DNA of 64,000 nucleotides from Paenarthrobacter sp. A20 (lineage in GTDB: Bacteria; Actinomycetota; Actinomycetes; Actinomycetales; Micrococcaceae): assembly GCF_024168825.1 (NCBI RefSeq), contig NZ_JALJWH010000001.1:2542001-2606000 (forward strand), given 5' to 3'. A model generated the notes under the pieces. It saw only the letters and a list, made by a program, of their open reading frames with translations, was not told where the DNA came from and did not search any database. The position numbers and the translations under genes were made by a program. Positions 36,901 through 45,058 of the stretch are shown one piece after another (position 1 is the stretch's first letter; each line of letters opens with the position of its first letter).

Positions 36901-39900
36901 CGTGGTGAAGACAACCAGAAGCCTGCCCCGGTGGACGACGAAGTTCAGGTCCGTCCTGGACGTCAGATCGCCGTGGATGCCACCGCCAACGACACCGATC
37001 CCGACGGCGACATCATCCGCATCCTGACGGACAGCATCGAAGCTGACGCAGGCCTCGAAGCCCAGGTCAGCAAGACCAGCGGCCGCGTTCTGGTCACAGC
37101 TCCGGCCGCCGAGGGAACCGTCAACGTCCGCTACTCCGTGGCTGACGACCGGGATGCCGTGGGCAATGCCAGCATCAGGGTGATCGTCAAGAACGACATT
37201 CCGCTGCAAGCTCCCATCGCCCGCGATGACCGCGTCACGTCAGCCCAAACGCTGGGCAAGACCGCCGTGGACGTTCCGGTGCTCAAGAACGACGAGGATC
37301 CGGACGGCGTGGGGGAGAACCTCAAGGTCACCACAGGCTTGGAGACAGCCCGTCCGGGCTCTGAAGGCAATGTGGTGGTGGACCTCACCGAGCAGCCGCA
37401 ATTGGTGCCTTACACAGTTGAGGATGTGGACGGCCAGAAGTCCACGGCCATCATCTGGGTTCCTGGCATCGGCCAGCAGGTCCCGACGCTTGCCAAGGAT
37501 GAAGTGGTGGAGTTGGTTTCAGGCCAGTCCGTCACCGTGAACCTGGCCGAATGGGTCAAGGTCCGCGAGGGGAAGTCGCCGCGGCTGACCCAGGCGGATC
37601 GCATCAAACTCATCGGTGCCGACGGCAGCGACCCCGTAGCGGGCAATGGAACAGCCCTGAAATACACGGCCGGCGCTGAATACGTTGGTCCCGGTTCCAT
37701 CAGTTTCGAAGTCACTGACGGAAGCGGTCCGGATGATCCCAACGGCTTGAAGTCGACACTGAGCATCCGCACCAAGGTGCTGCCGGATCCGAACAAGAAC
37801 AACCCACCGGTGCTGCTGGGCAGCGACGTGGATGTTCCCAAGGGTGACTCGGCCAGCCTGGACTTGGGCAAGCTCACGTCCGATCCCGATTCCGACGACG
37901 TTCAGAACATGAAGTACGAGTTGGCCGGTGCAGCCCCAGGTGGATTCAAGGTGAGCATCGATGGCAAGACCCTGAAGGTCTCCGCCGAAGACTCGGTGCA
38001 GATCGGTCAAAGCGGCACGGTCCAAGTGAAGGCGAAGGACCCTCGTGGCCTTGAAGCGGTCGCGACGTACAAACTGTCATTGACTGCTTCCAACCGTCCG
38101 AAGCCCGTAGCCAACGACGACGTTGAACCGGATGCACAATCCGGGAAGTCCGTCACCGTCAATGCCTTGGCGAACGACTCCAATCCGTTCCCGGACACGC
38201 CGCTGAAGATCATCTCAGCGGTCACCGAGACAGGCGAAGGCACGGCAGAGGCCAGCGGCGGAAACGTCACCGTCACTCCGTCGTCGGGCTTCACAGGGAC
38301 CATGGTTGTTGCCTACGTCGTGGGCGACAAGACGGGCGAAACCTCCCGCTACGCCACGGCCCGTATCCGCCTCACCGTCAAGGACAAGCCGGCCCCGCCC
38401 ACCACGCCTCTGGCTCAAAGCGTGGGCGACCAGACAGCGTTGCTGACCTGGAACGCTCCGGCTGATCGTGGCTCACCCATCACCAAGTACACGGTGTACG
38501 GGGAGAACGGCTTCAAGCAGGACTGCCCCGCGAATACGTGTACGTTGACCGGGCTGACCAACAACGTGAAGTACCACTTTGCCGTCACCGCCACCAATGC
38601 GATCAATGAATCCGAGCGTTCTCCGGTGTCTGCCGAGGTCCGTCCGGATGTCAAGCCTGATACTCCGATTGCTCCCACACTGAAGTTTGGTGACAAGCAA
38701 CTTTCGGTTGCCTGGGTTCCCCCGGCCAGCAAGGGCTCGCCCATCAAGTCCTACGATCTTGAGATCTCGCCTGCCCCGGCCGGGCAGAATCCCCAGATCC
38801 AGAACCTCACCGGCAACAGCCATGTGTGGACCGGACTGACGAACGGCGTGGCGTACAAGGTCCGTGTCCTTGCCCGCAACGACGCCAAGGAACCATCCGA
38901 GTGGAGCCCCTACTCCGCCGCGGAAACTCCCGCTGGCGTGCCGGCCACGCCTGCTGCACCGTCGGTGTCCGGCGCTGGGTCCCTTGGCGACCAAAGCCAA
39001 CTCCAGGTCAGCTGGGCCGCGCCGAACAACAACGGTGACGCCGTGTCCGCCTACACGTTGACCACGTACCGGGGCGGGGCCGTAGTGACCACGCAGTCGG
39101 TGGGGGCGACCTCGCAAAATGTCACCGTGACCAACAGCGAAGCTGACTACACCTTCACTGTTTCAGCAACCAACAAGGCAGGCGTCAGTGGGGTCAGCCA
39201 GCAGTCAGCGGCAATCCGTGCTGCGGGCAAGCCCGGTATTGTTGCCGCGCCCACGGCGGCACTGCTGGAAACCAATGCGGCCGGTGGCAAGATCCGCGTG
39301 GCCTTCAACCCACTGTCACAGAAGGAACGCAACGGAGCCACCGCCAACGAGATCAGCTATAGGTATGCCCTGACGTCCGGCGCCAGCAGTGGAGCCATCC
39401 CCGCCGGCGGCGGCGTCATAGCGGCACCGAATGGCCAGGACACGGCCGTGGTGGTGTGGGCAGTCTCCTCGCGAAACCCCACACCTGGCGACAGGAGTCC
39501 GGCATCAAACACCGTGAATCCCTATGGGCTTGCGGCGGCGCCGACTGTTACCGGCAGCAAGAGCAGCGGCGTCGGCGATAAGACGGTGTCCTGGACGTGG
39601 AACCAGCCCAGCGGCAACGGCAGGCCGGTTACCGGCTACCAGTACAGCCTTGACGGCGGCGGATGGACTGACACCGGGCAGCGGAGTTTCTCCACGACCG
39701 TGGGCTTCAGCGAAACAAAAACGCTGAGAGTCCGCGCCATCAGCGGTGGCCAGGCCGGCAACGTCGGAAGCGATACGTCCCGCAGCGGATCTGCGCCTCC
39801 GCCGCCGGACCCGCCCGCAGGCGAGGTCAAGGCTCACAACAACACATGCCCTGGCCAGCCGGGAAGAACAGACACCTACAACCCCAGCGGTCCGTCCTGC

Positions 39901-40068
39901 GGCGTTGGCTGGGTCTCAAGTTCGGAGGGGTGGTTGAACGTTAACTGCACCAAGGACATCTACAACAACGGCACGCCCTGGTACCGCGTCACCCAAGGCA
40001 GCCACCCGGGTTGGTATGTGAAGTCCACCACTGTGGATCTCCGCGGAACCAGGCCGGGCGGTTGCTAG
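33973..40068 (+). CDS. Giant membrane-anchored Ig-like/fibronectin III surface protein, paralogue B
   Basis: About 2031 residues, with the same plan as paralogue A and close sequence similarity throughout: TM near residues 18-40 (AATAAGALLITGAVLYPGF), beta-repeat region, ASPSYVFRVNRDLVVLNDVN block, about ten Ig-like modules with N-D-x-D-P-x-G motifs, then Fn3 domains sharing the paired cysteines (DCPANTCTLTGL). The last about 80 residues differ from A and resemble an SH3b-like module (WYRVTQGSHPGWYVKSTTVD) with several cysteines, suggesting cell-wall or peptide binding. The GTG at 33973 was chosen because it aligns the N-terminus and TM with paralogue A; an ATG at 33880 would add 31 unusual residues. 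It lies 71 bp upstream of the moxR gene. Confidence 0.85.
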   Translation: MRNFFGKLGLTRRQNKKFIAGTAATAAGALLITGAVLYPGFKTTEVDLNDGGVWVVSKTKNAVGRLNYPSRVLDGAVTPATTTFDVLQHDGNVFVDDESGSTINQVSAANLKLGGDKQLPSSSQVSYGSTVLSVTDPARGKVWALSPSTVNGFDEEGTEPVLTGDQGLVSAVGTDNRIYTADPGKGEITVTTVDANGERTDSQVTKVDELKGAGDLQIAVVGDKPVVLDAGSGNLFLPGGRKLQLQDAREAKLQQSSGDSGFVAIATRKALLKQPLDGSTAATVNADGEGVPAAPVQVSKCVHAAWSGANKYVRDCDNDADDKKNDVPKASASPSYVFRVNRDLVVLNDVNSGSVWLVNQNMQLVNNWDDVVPPKNQSDDQDQESADNNTINVLPDRTKPNRAPETKPDEFGVRPGRTSILSILDNDSDPDGDVLTAAVGANGPKSGALENIYGGSAFQIKVPADAKTGTETFDYNASDGRGLSAGGQVTLRVVAPEENKPPFFKRGEPTTMLVEQGKSVSQNILTDWMDPDGDDLVLLDAKTDNDQDQVKVRRDGLLTYQDSGAAPGKKNVTITVWDGRATTTGRIVVNVQPPGALAPVVNADHVTAVVGQDLVIAPLKNDVDPNGGALRVAHVEAAGPAELGPVTDGGTFTFRSTTPGPIYLTYIASNGPQSSQGLIRVDVESGKDAGAPVAVHDVALLPVGGSVLVDPLANDSDPSGGVLVLQSVTVPDGSSASVSVIDHSVLRVTDVLGAKEPFVFSYTMSNGRGSATGTVGVVPVPAPAVVEAPQPKPDEVNVRVNDVVTIPVLANDTHPQGEELSVDPVLAQSIPEEDGKAFVSEKTLRFIAGPTPKTVRAIYNAVDPQGQKSAAAVTIHILPLEGAQNSRPQPQNLTARVVAGGSVRIPVPLDGIDPDGDSVQLTGIDSTPTMGTATAGSSFIDFVAAGDGAGTDSFRYKVIDRQGAVNTGTVTVGVAPRGEDNQKPAPVDDEVQVRPGRQIAVDATANDTDPDGDIIRILTDSIEADAGLEAQVSKTSGRVLVTAPAAEGTVNVRYSVADDRDAVGNASIRVIVKNDIPLQAPIARDDRVTSAQTLGKTAVDVPVLKNDEDPDGVGENLKVTTGLETARPGSEGNVVVDLTEQPQLVPYTVEDVDGQKSTAIIWVPGIGQQVPTLAKDEVVELVSGQSVTVNLAEWVKVREGKSPRLTQADRIKLIGADGSDPVAGNGTALKYTAGAEYVGPGSISFEVTDGSGPDDPNGLKSTLSIRTKVLPDPNKNNPPVLLGSDVDVPKGDSASLDLGKLTSDPDSDDVQNMKYELAGAAPGGFKVSIDGKTLKVSAEDSVQIGQSGTVQVKAKDPRGLEAVATYKLSLTASNRPKPVANDDVEPDAQSGKSVTVNALANDSNPFPDTPLKIISAVTETGEGTAEASGGNVTVTPSSGFTGTMVVAYVVGDKTGETSRYATARIRLTVKDKPAPPTTPLAQSVGDQTALLTWNAPADRGSPITKYTVYGENGFKQDCPANTCTLTGLTNNVKYHFAVTATNAINESERSPVSAEVRPDVKPDTPIAPTLKFGDKQLSVAWVPPASKGSPIKSYDLEISPAPAGQNPQIQNLTGNSHVWTGLTNGVAYKVRVLARNDAKEPSEWSPYSAAETPAGVPATPAAPSVSGAGSLGDQSQLQVSWAAPNNNGDAVSAYTLTTYRGGAVVTTQSVGATSQNVTVTNSEADYTFTVSATNKAGVSGVSQQSAAIRAAGKPGIVAAPTAALLETNAAGGKIRVAFNPLSQKERNGATANEISYRYALTSGASSGAIPAGGGVIAAPNGQDTAVVVWAVSSRNPTPGDRSPASNTVNPYGLAAAPTVTGSKSSGVGDKTVSWTWNQPSGNGRPVTGYQYSLDGGGWTDTGQRSFSTTVGFSETKTLRVRAISGGQAGNVGSDTSRSGSAPPPPDPPAGEVKAHNNTCPGQPGRTDTYNPSGPSCGVGWVSSSEGWLNVNCTKDIYNNGTPWYRVTQGSHPGWYVKSTTVDLRGTRPGGC

Positions 40069-40139
40069 CCTGCTCGGGCCAGCACCAACAAGCAACATCA
40101 CGTCAAACCCCACCGATACATAAGGAACAGGATCAACCC

Positions 40140-41111
40140 ATGACCATGACAAACGAGCAGGCCGCGTGGTTTGCAGAAACGTTCGAGAAGCTCGTGGCCA
40201 ACGTGGGCAAGGCGGTCCTCGGCAAGGAGCACGTCATCCGGCTGACCTTCACCGCGATGCTGGCCGAGGGCCACGTTCTCTTTGAAGATGCGCCGGGCAC
40301 GGGCAAGACCTCGCTGGCCCGTGCCTTGGCAGCAACGGTCCAGGGTTCGCACAACCGTATCCAGTTCACGCCGGACCTCCTGCCGTCCGATGTGACGGGT
40401 GTGACCATCTACGACCAGAAGACCCAGAAGTTCGAGTTCCACAAGGGTCCGGTGTTCAACAACATCGTCCTGGCCGATGAAATCAACCGCGCCTCGCCGA
40501 AGACCCAGTCCGCGTTGTTGGAAGTCATGGAAGAGTCGCGCGTGACCGTGGATGGAACCACGTACGAGGCAGGGCGCCCCTTCATGGTGCTGGCAACCCA
40601 GAACCCGATTGAGCAGGCCGGCACCTACCGCCTGCCGGAGGCACAGCTGGACCGCTTCCTGATCAAGACGTCCATCGGCTACCCGGATCACGCGTCCACC
40701 GTGCGCTTGCTCGGTGGGGCGAACCTGAAGGACCGGTCGAAGGAGCTGACCCCGCTCATCACCACCCAGGCCGTGGCCGACATGGCAGACCTCGCAGCAA
40801 CTACGCACGTTGATACGGCAGTCCTTGAGTACATTTCGCGCTTGTGCGAGGAGACCCGCAACGCCTCAGAGACGCGCCTCGGCGTTTCGGTTCGTGGAGC
40901 CCTGGCCATGGTCCGCGCTGCGAAGGTGTGGGCTGCAGGGCAGGGCAGGAACTTCGTGCTCCCGGACGACATCAAGGAACTTGCACCCGTTGTGTGGACG
41001 CACCGTTTGGTGATGGATCCGGAAGCCGAATTCTCCGGTGCTACGCCTGAGGTTGTGCTCACCCGGGTCCTGGCCGACGTAGCTGCTCCGCAGCAACGCG
41101 CCACCGCGTAA
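40140..41111 (+). CDS. MoxR family AAA+ ATPase
   Basis: A 323-residue MoxR-type AAA+ protein. The Walker A is DAPGTGKTSLARA with Lys56, the Walker B region is IVLADEINRASPKTQSALLE, and sensor 1 is LATQNPIEQAGTYRLPEAQ; the C-terminal lid domain is present (LGVSVRGALAMVRAAK). MoxR proteins act as chaperones or assembly ATPases, usually next to DUF58 (VWA-like) and transglutaminase-type genes, exactly the order seen here. The ATG at 40140 has AAGGAACAG upstream. The stop codon lies in a 15-bp tandem repeat, which supplies a second in-frame TAA 15 nt later. Confidence 0.93.
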   Translation: MTMTNEQAAWFAETFEKLVANVGKAVLGKEHVIRLTFTAMLAEGHVLFEDAPGTGKTSLARALAATVQGSHNRIQFTPDLLPSDVTGVTIYDQKTQKFEFHKGPVFNNIVLADEINRASPKTQSALLEVMEESRVTVDGTTYEAGRPFMVLATQNPIEQAGTYRLPEAQLDRFLIKTSIGYPDHASTVRLLGGANLKDRSKELTPLITTQAVADMADLAATTHVDTAVLEYISRLCEETRNASETRLGVSVRGALAMVRAAKVWAAGQGRNFVLPDDIKELAPVVWTHRLVMDPEAEFSGATPEVVLTRVLADVAAPQQRATA

Positions 41112-41132
41112 CCCGCAACCGCGTAACCCGCA
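41103..41132. repeat. 15-bp tandem repeat over the moxR stop codon
   Basis: Two exact copies of ACCGCGTAACCCGCA (41103-41117, 41118-41132) and the start of a third. The unit length is a multiple of three, so the TAA stop recurs in frame. Confidence 0.8.
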
Positions 41133-41177
41133 ACCGCATAAGCCAGTCCTGCACCCAGCTCAAACAAAGGCCTCCAC

Positions 41178-42581
41178 ATGTCCTCCAGCACACCCCTGAC
41201 AAGGGCTGCTGACTCGTTCAAGCGCGCTGCGGCGGCAGTGAACGGCAAGATTCGCGGCGCCCGCACGTCCGGCAACGCACCAGGCAACCGTCCTGGTCGT
41301 TCCGGGAAACCAGGCAGATCCGGAACTCTCCACCCGGCGGCCGTGTGGGCCGAAGCCGCAGGCACGGCCGGCGAGTTCCTTTCGCCCGCATGGCGCAAGG
41401 TCCGTGCCGTCTGGCTGAAATTCGCGTGGCCGGTCCTGTCCGTGGTGAGTCTGTTGGGCTGGGTGGTCCTCGCCGCTGCGATCGGGCTGTGGTGGGCCGG
41501 GCAGGCCTGGGGCTGGCAGGAGGCCAAGTCGGCAGCCATGGTGGCATTCCTGCTGTTCGTCCTGGCCATCGCATTCATCGTTGGCCGTTCGGCATACGGT
41601 GTGGTGTTGGACCTTGCCCGGACCCGCGTGGCTGTGGGCGACGACGCAGTAGGCAGCATTGCGGTATCCAACGTATCCACCAGGCCACTACTTCCCGCAT
41701 CACTGGAACTGCCCGTCGGCGCCAACACTGCCGTGTTCCATCTGCCGCGCATGAAACCGGCCCAGGTGCACGAGGACCTCTTCACCATCCCCACGGCCCG
41801 GCGTGCCGTGATCGTGGTGGGCCCGGTCCGTTCGGTGCGCGCCGACCCCCTCCACCTTCTGCGCCGCCGCGTGATGTGGACAGAGCCCGTGGACCTGTAC
41901 GTCCATCCCCGCACGGTGTCGCTGGGCAGCTCGGCAGCAGGCTTCATCCGCGACCTTGAAGGCATGCCCACCACTGAGCTTTCCAGCGCCGACGTGTCCT
42001 TCCACGCCCTGCGCGACTATGTTCCCGGGGACGATCGCCGCCATATCCACTGGAAGACCACCGCACGCACCAACAAGCTCATGGTCCGCCAGTTCGAAGA
42101 AACACGCCGCGCGCACCTCGCCATCGCGCTGTCCACCAACACCGATGAATACGACTCCGAACCGGAGTTCGAGATGGCCATCTCCGTGGCAGCATCCATC
42201 GGGCGCCAGGCCATCAGTGAACAGCGCGACCTCGACGTCCTGACCCAAAAAGGACCGCTCCGCTGCGAAACTGGTCGCAACCTGCTGGACGACGCCACCC
42301 GGATTGTCGGGGCGCCGATGCGGAAGACCGCCGTCGACCTCGCCCGGAACCTGTCCGACGCCGTCCCGAACGCCTCCGTCGTCTTCTTCGTCGTGGGCAG
42401 CCACGTGACAGCAACCCAACTCCGTACCTGCGCCGCCTCCGTGCCTCCCGGGGTCCGCAGCCTGGCAGTGCGCGTACAACCCGGCGCGGCGCCGTCGAGG
42501 GCCAACATCGCGGACCTGACGGTCCTCACCGTTGGTGACCTGGACGATCTGGCCATTGTTCTTCGAAAGGCGGCAGCATGA
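41178..42581 (+). CDS. DUF58 domain-containing membrane protein
   Basis: A 467-residue DUF58 protein, the usual partner of MoxR. The N-terminal 70 residues are basic and Pro/Gly-rich, followed by two TM helices (about residues 85-135). The DUF58 signature FHALRDYVPGDDRRHIHWKTTART is clear, and a VWA-like C-terminal fold follows. In characterised systems MoxR acts on the VWA-like region of its partner. The TGA overlaps the ATG of the transglutaminase-fold gene (ATGA), so translation is coupled. Its role in this locus is presumably assembly of the envelope complex, which is inference. Confidence 0.92.
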   Translation: MSSSTPLTRAADSFKRAAAAVNGKIRGARTSGNAPGNRPGRSGKPGRSGTLHPAAVWAEAAGTAGEFLSPAWRKVRAVWLKFAWPVLSVVSLLGWVVLAAAIGLWWAGQAWGWQEAKSAAMVAFLLFVLAIAFIVGRSAYGVVLDLARTRVAVGDDAVGSIAVSNVSTRPLLPASLELPVGANTAVFHLPRMKPAQVHEDLFTIPTARRAVIVVGPVRSVRADPLHLLRRRVMWTEPVDLYVHPRTVSLGSSAAGFIRDLEGMPTTELSSADVSFHALRDYVPGDDRRHIHWKTTARTNKLMVRQFEETRRAHLAIALSTNTDEYDSEPEFEMAISVAASIGRQAISEQRDLDVLTQKGPLRCETGRNLLDDATRIVGAPMRKTAVDLARNLSDAVPNASVVFFVVGSHVTATQLRTCAASVPPGVRSLAVRVQPGAAPSRANIADLTVLTVGDLDDLAIVLRKAAA

Positions 42582-45058
42582 GCACCGCGCCGAACCAACG
42601 CGAGCGTCCCCGCGCCGCCAAGCCCACCCGCCGCGCCACCGGAGGATCGATTTTCGCTGACGGCCGCCCGCTGTGGCACTTCGCCGTTGACTGCGGGGCG
42701 CTGGTGGTGCTGCTGTTCCTGGGCGTCCTTGGCTTCAGCCTGAGCTTTGGGGGAGACCCGCGCTACCTGGTCGCCGGACTGGGCGGCGTGCTGCTGGGAT
42801 TGGGCATTGCTGTCCTGAACGCGCACCTTCGCCTGGGGTTGCTGATCACTGCCGCCCTGGCTTTCGGCGCCTACATGCTGTTCGGTTCCGCCTTGGCTGT
42901 GCCGGACTCGGCCGTCTTCGGCGTCCTGCCCAGCCTCGATTCGCTGCGGACGCTGCTGCTGGGCGTCGTGTTTTCCTGGAAGGACATGCTGACTGTCGGT
43001 GTGCCCGTGGGTACGGCCAACGGCATGCTGATTGTGCCGTTCCTCAGTTCACTGCTCACGGCACTTGCCGCCGGCTTGCTGACGTGGCGCCTGAAGAGCC
43101 CGTACTGGCCGTTGCTTCCCGTCCTGGTCCTGTTTGTCACGGGTATCGCGTTCAGCACCAACGCCGGTTTCCTCAACGTCGAACGCGGCGTCTCCTTGAC
43201 CATCGTCTCGATCGTCTGGGCGACCTTCCGTCGGGACGTCCTCCGACAGCGGAGCACCAAGACCGTCTCGGCCAACCGTCCGGATTCCGACGCCGGTGTT
43301 GCCCGCCGCGGCCAACTCCGCCGCCTGGGGACTGCTGCAGCCGTGATCGCCGTCGCTGTCGGCGTCACCGCCATTGCGTCTCCGCTGGTCAGTGCCAGCG
43401 ATGACCGGAAGGTGCTGCGCAACACGATCGTCCCGCCCTTCGATCCCCGCGACTACATCACCCCCCTGGCCAGCTTCCGGAACTTCGTCAAGGACGAGAA
43501 GGACAGCACGCTGTTCACGGTCAAGGGCCTGCCCAAGGATGCCCGCGTCCGCCTGGCGGCCCTGGACGCCTTCAACGGACTGAACTACACCATGGACCCC
43601 AACAGCTCCGGCAACTTCAGCAAGGTAGGCGATGCCCGCTCGCTGAACACGCTGGCTGACACGGGGAGTCCGGTGAAGGGCACCAACTACGCTCTGGACA
43701 TCACCATCGAGGACTACCAGGGCTACTTCGTTCCCGGCGGACGGCACACCACCGGGATGAGCTTCGCAGATACCTCAGGTGCTGCGTCCGGACTCTATTT
43801 CAACGCGGGGACCGACACGGCAGTGACCACCAAGGGCCTGGCCAAGGGTGATAACTACACGGTTCAGGTTTCCGACCCCGGGACCCTGGAGCACGGCCAG
43901 TTGACGCAGTACGACTTTGCGAAGCTGACGCTGCCGGAAGCCGAGGAAGTACCCCCGATCATCGCCTCGCAAGCCAACGAGCTTTCGGCTGATGCGCCCA
44001 CCGCCATCGACCGCGTCCGGCAGATTGAGGCGCACTTCCAGAAGAGCGGTGCGTTCAGCAATGGCTTGGTAACAGAAGGACAGCTTCCCAGCCTCCCCGG
44101 GCACAGTGCGGCCCGCGTCCGCAATATGCTCTCCGCCAAACAGATGCTCGGTGACGACGAGCAATATGCCGTGTCCATGTCGCTCATGCTCCGTCACTTG
44201 GGCATTCCGTCCCGCGTGGTGATGGGTTTCTATCCGGACCCCAAGAGCCCTGAAAACGGTGCCGGCGACGTCAAGATCACTGGTAAGGACGTGCACGCCT
44301 GGGTTGAGGTGGCCTTCGACCGAGTGGGTTGGGTTTCGTTTGATCCCACCCCGCCCAAGGACAATGTGCCCATCCCGCCGGACCCGGAGAACAAGTCCAA
44401 GCCCAAGCCGCAGGTGCTGCAGCCGCCGCCCCCGCCACAGGAACCCGCGGACCTGCCGCCGGACTCCACGCCGGATGCCTTGGATGCGGACGAAAAGAAG
44501 AACAACCCTTGGCTGTTTTGGGGTCCGTTGCTGGCAGCCATCGGTGTTGCGCTGATTCCGTTGGGGATACTCGCCTTGCCGCTGCTGCTCATCATCTTGT
44601 TGAAAGCACGACGCCGGAAGGCCCGTTTCCGTGACGGCCACCCCGCCCAGCGGGTCGGGGGCGGTTGGAACGAAGTGATCAGCCTCGCCACCGACATGGG
44701 GGCGTCGATCGACACGAAGTCCACGCGGCGCGAATCGGCCACGGTCCTCGCGGATGCCTTCCCGACTGCCGGCAGCACCACCACGATTCTCGCCCACCGT
44801 GCCGACGCCGCCGTGTTCGGTGCCGGCCAGCCGAGCGAGGACGAGGTCAAGGAGTACTGGGAGATTGTGGATTCGTCGCTGACCGACATCACGGGAAGCG
44901 TCGGATTCTGGAAACGGCAGCAGGCCCGGTTCTCGCCGCGGTCCTTGTTGTCCGACGGCCGGGCAGCCCTGCGCCGCCGGAACCAGGTACCCACGGATCC
45001 CAAGGTCCGCCGCCGCTTTACCTTGCCGTTCAAGAAGGACACCACGGATGAACAATGA
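42578..45058 (+). CDS. Transglutaminase-fold (TgpA-like) membrane protein, predicted catalytically altered
   Basis: An 826-residue protein with an N-terminal block of about six TM helices (residues about 25-235), an extracytoplasmic transglutaminase-like domain, a Pro-rich linker, a further TM (about 645-675) and a cytoplasmic C-terminal tail. In the active-site region the usual G-x-CEQFA reads GDDEQYA: the catalytic cysteine position is Asp527, whereas His573 (HAWVEV) and Asp589 (SFDPTPP) of the triad are kept. It is therefore probably a structural or binding variant of the fold. It overlaps both neighbours (4 bp and 11 bp). Such genes regularly follow moxR and DUF58. Confidence 0.9.
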   Translation: MSTAPNQRERPRAAKPTRRATGGSIFADGRPLWHFAVDCGALVVLLFLGVLGFSLSFGGDPRYLVAGLGGVLLGLGIAVLNAHLRLGLLITAALAFGAYMLFGSALAVPDSAVFGVLPSLDSLRTLLLGVVFSWKDMLTVGVPVGTANGMLIVPFLSSLLTALAAGLLTWRLKSPYWPLLPVLVLFVTGIAFSTNAGFLNVERGVSLTIVSIVWATFRRDVLRQRSTKTVSANRPDSDAGVARRGQLRRLGTAAAVIAVAVGVTAIASPLVSASDDRKVLRNTIVPPFDPRDYITPLASFRNFVKDEKDSTLFTVKGLPKDARVRLAALDAFNGLNYTMDPNSSGNFSKVGDARSLNTLADTGSPVKGTNYALDITIEDYQGYFVPGGRHTTGMSFADTSGAASGLYFNAGTDTAVTTKGLAKGDNYTVQVSDPGTLEHGQLTQYDFAKLTLPEAEEVPPIIASQANELSADAPTAIDRVRQIEAHFQKSGAFSNGLVTEGQLPSLPGHSAARVRNMLSAKQMLGDDEQYAVSMSLMLRHLGIPSRVVMGFYPDPKSPENGAGDVKITGKDVHAWVEVAFDRVGWVSFDPTPPKDNVPIPPDPENKSKPKPQVLQPPPPPQEPADLPPDSTPDALDADEKKNNPWLFWGPLLAAIGVALIPLGILALPLLLIILLKARRRKARFRDGHPAQRVGGGWNEVISLATDMGASIDTKSTRRESATVLADAFPTAGSTTTILAHRADAAVFGAGQPSEDEVKEYWEIVDSSLTDITGSVGFWKRQQARFSPRSLLSDGRAALRRRNQVPTDPKVRRRFTLPFKKDTTDEQ

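Noticed and set aside
28800..38400. Repeats inside the giant genes as mobile or CRISPR-like DNA
   Set aside because: The periodic similarity is at protein level (Ig-like modules of about 95 residues) with diverged codons, not DNA repeats.
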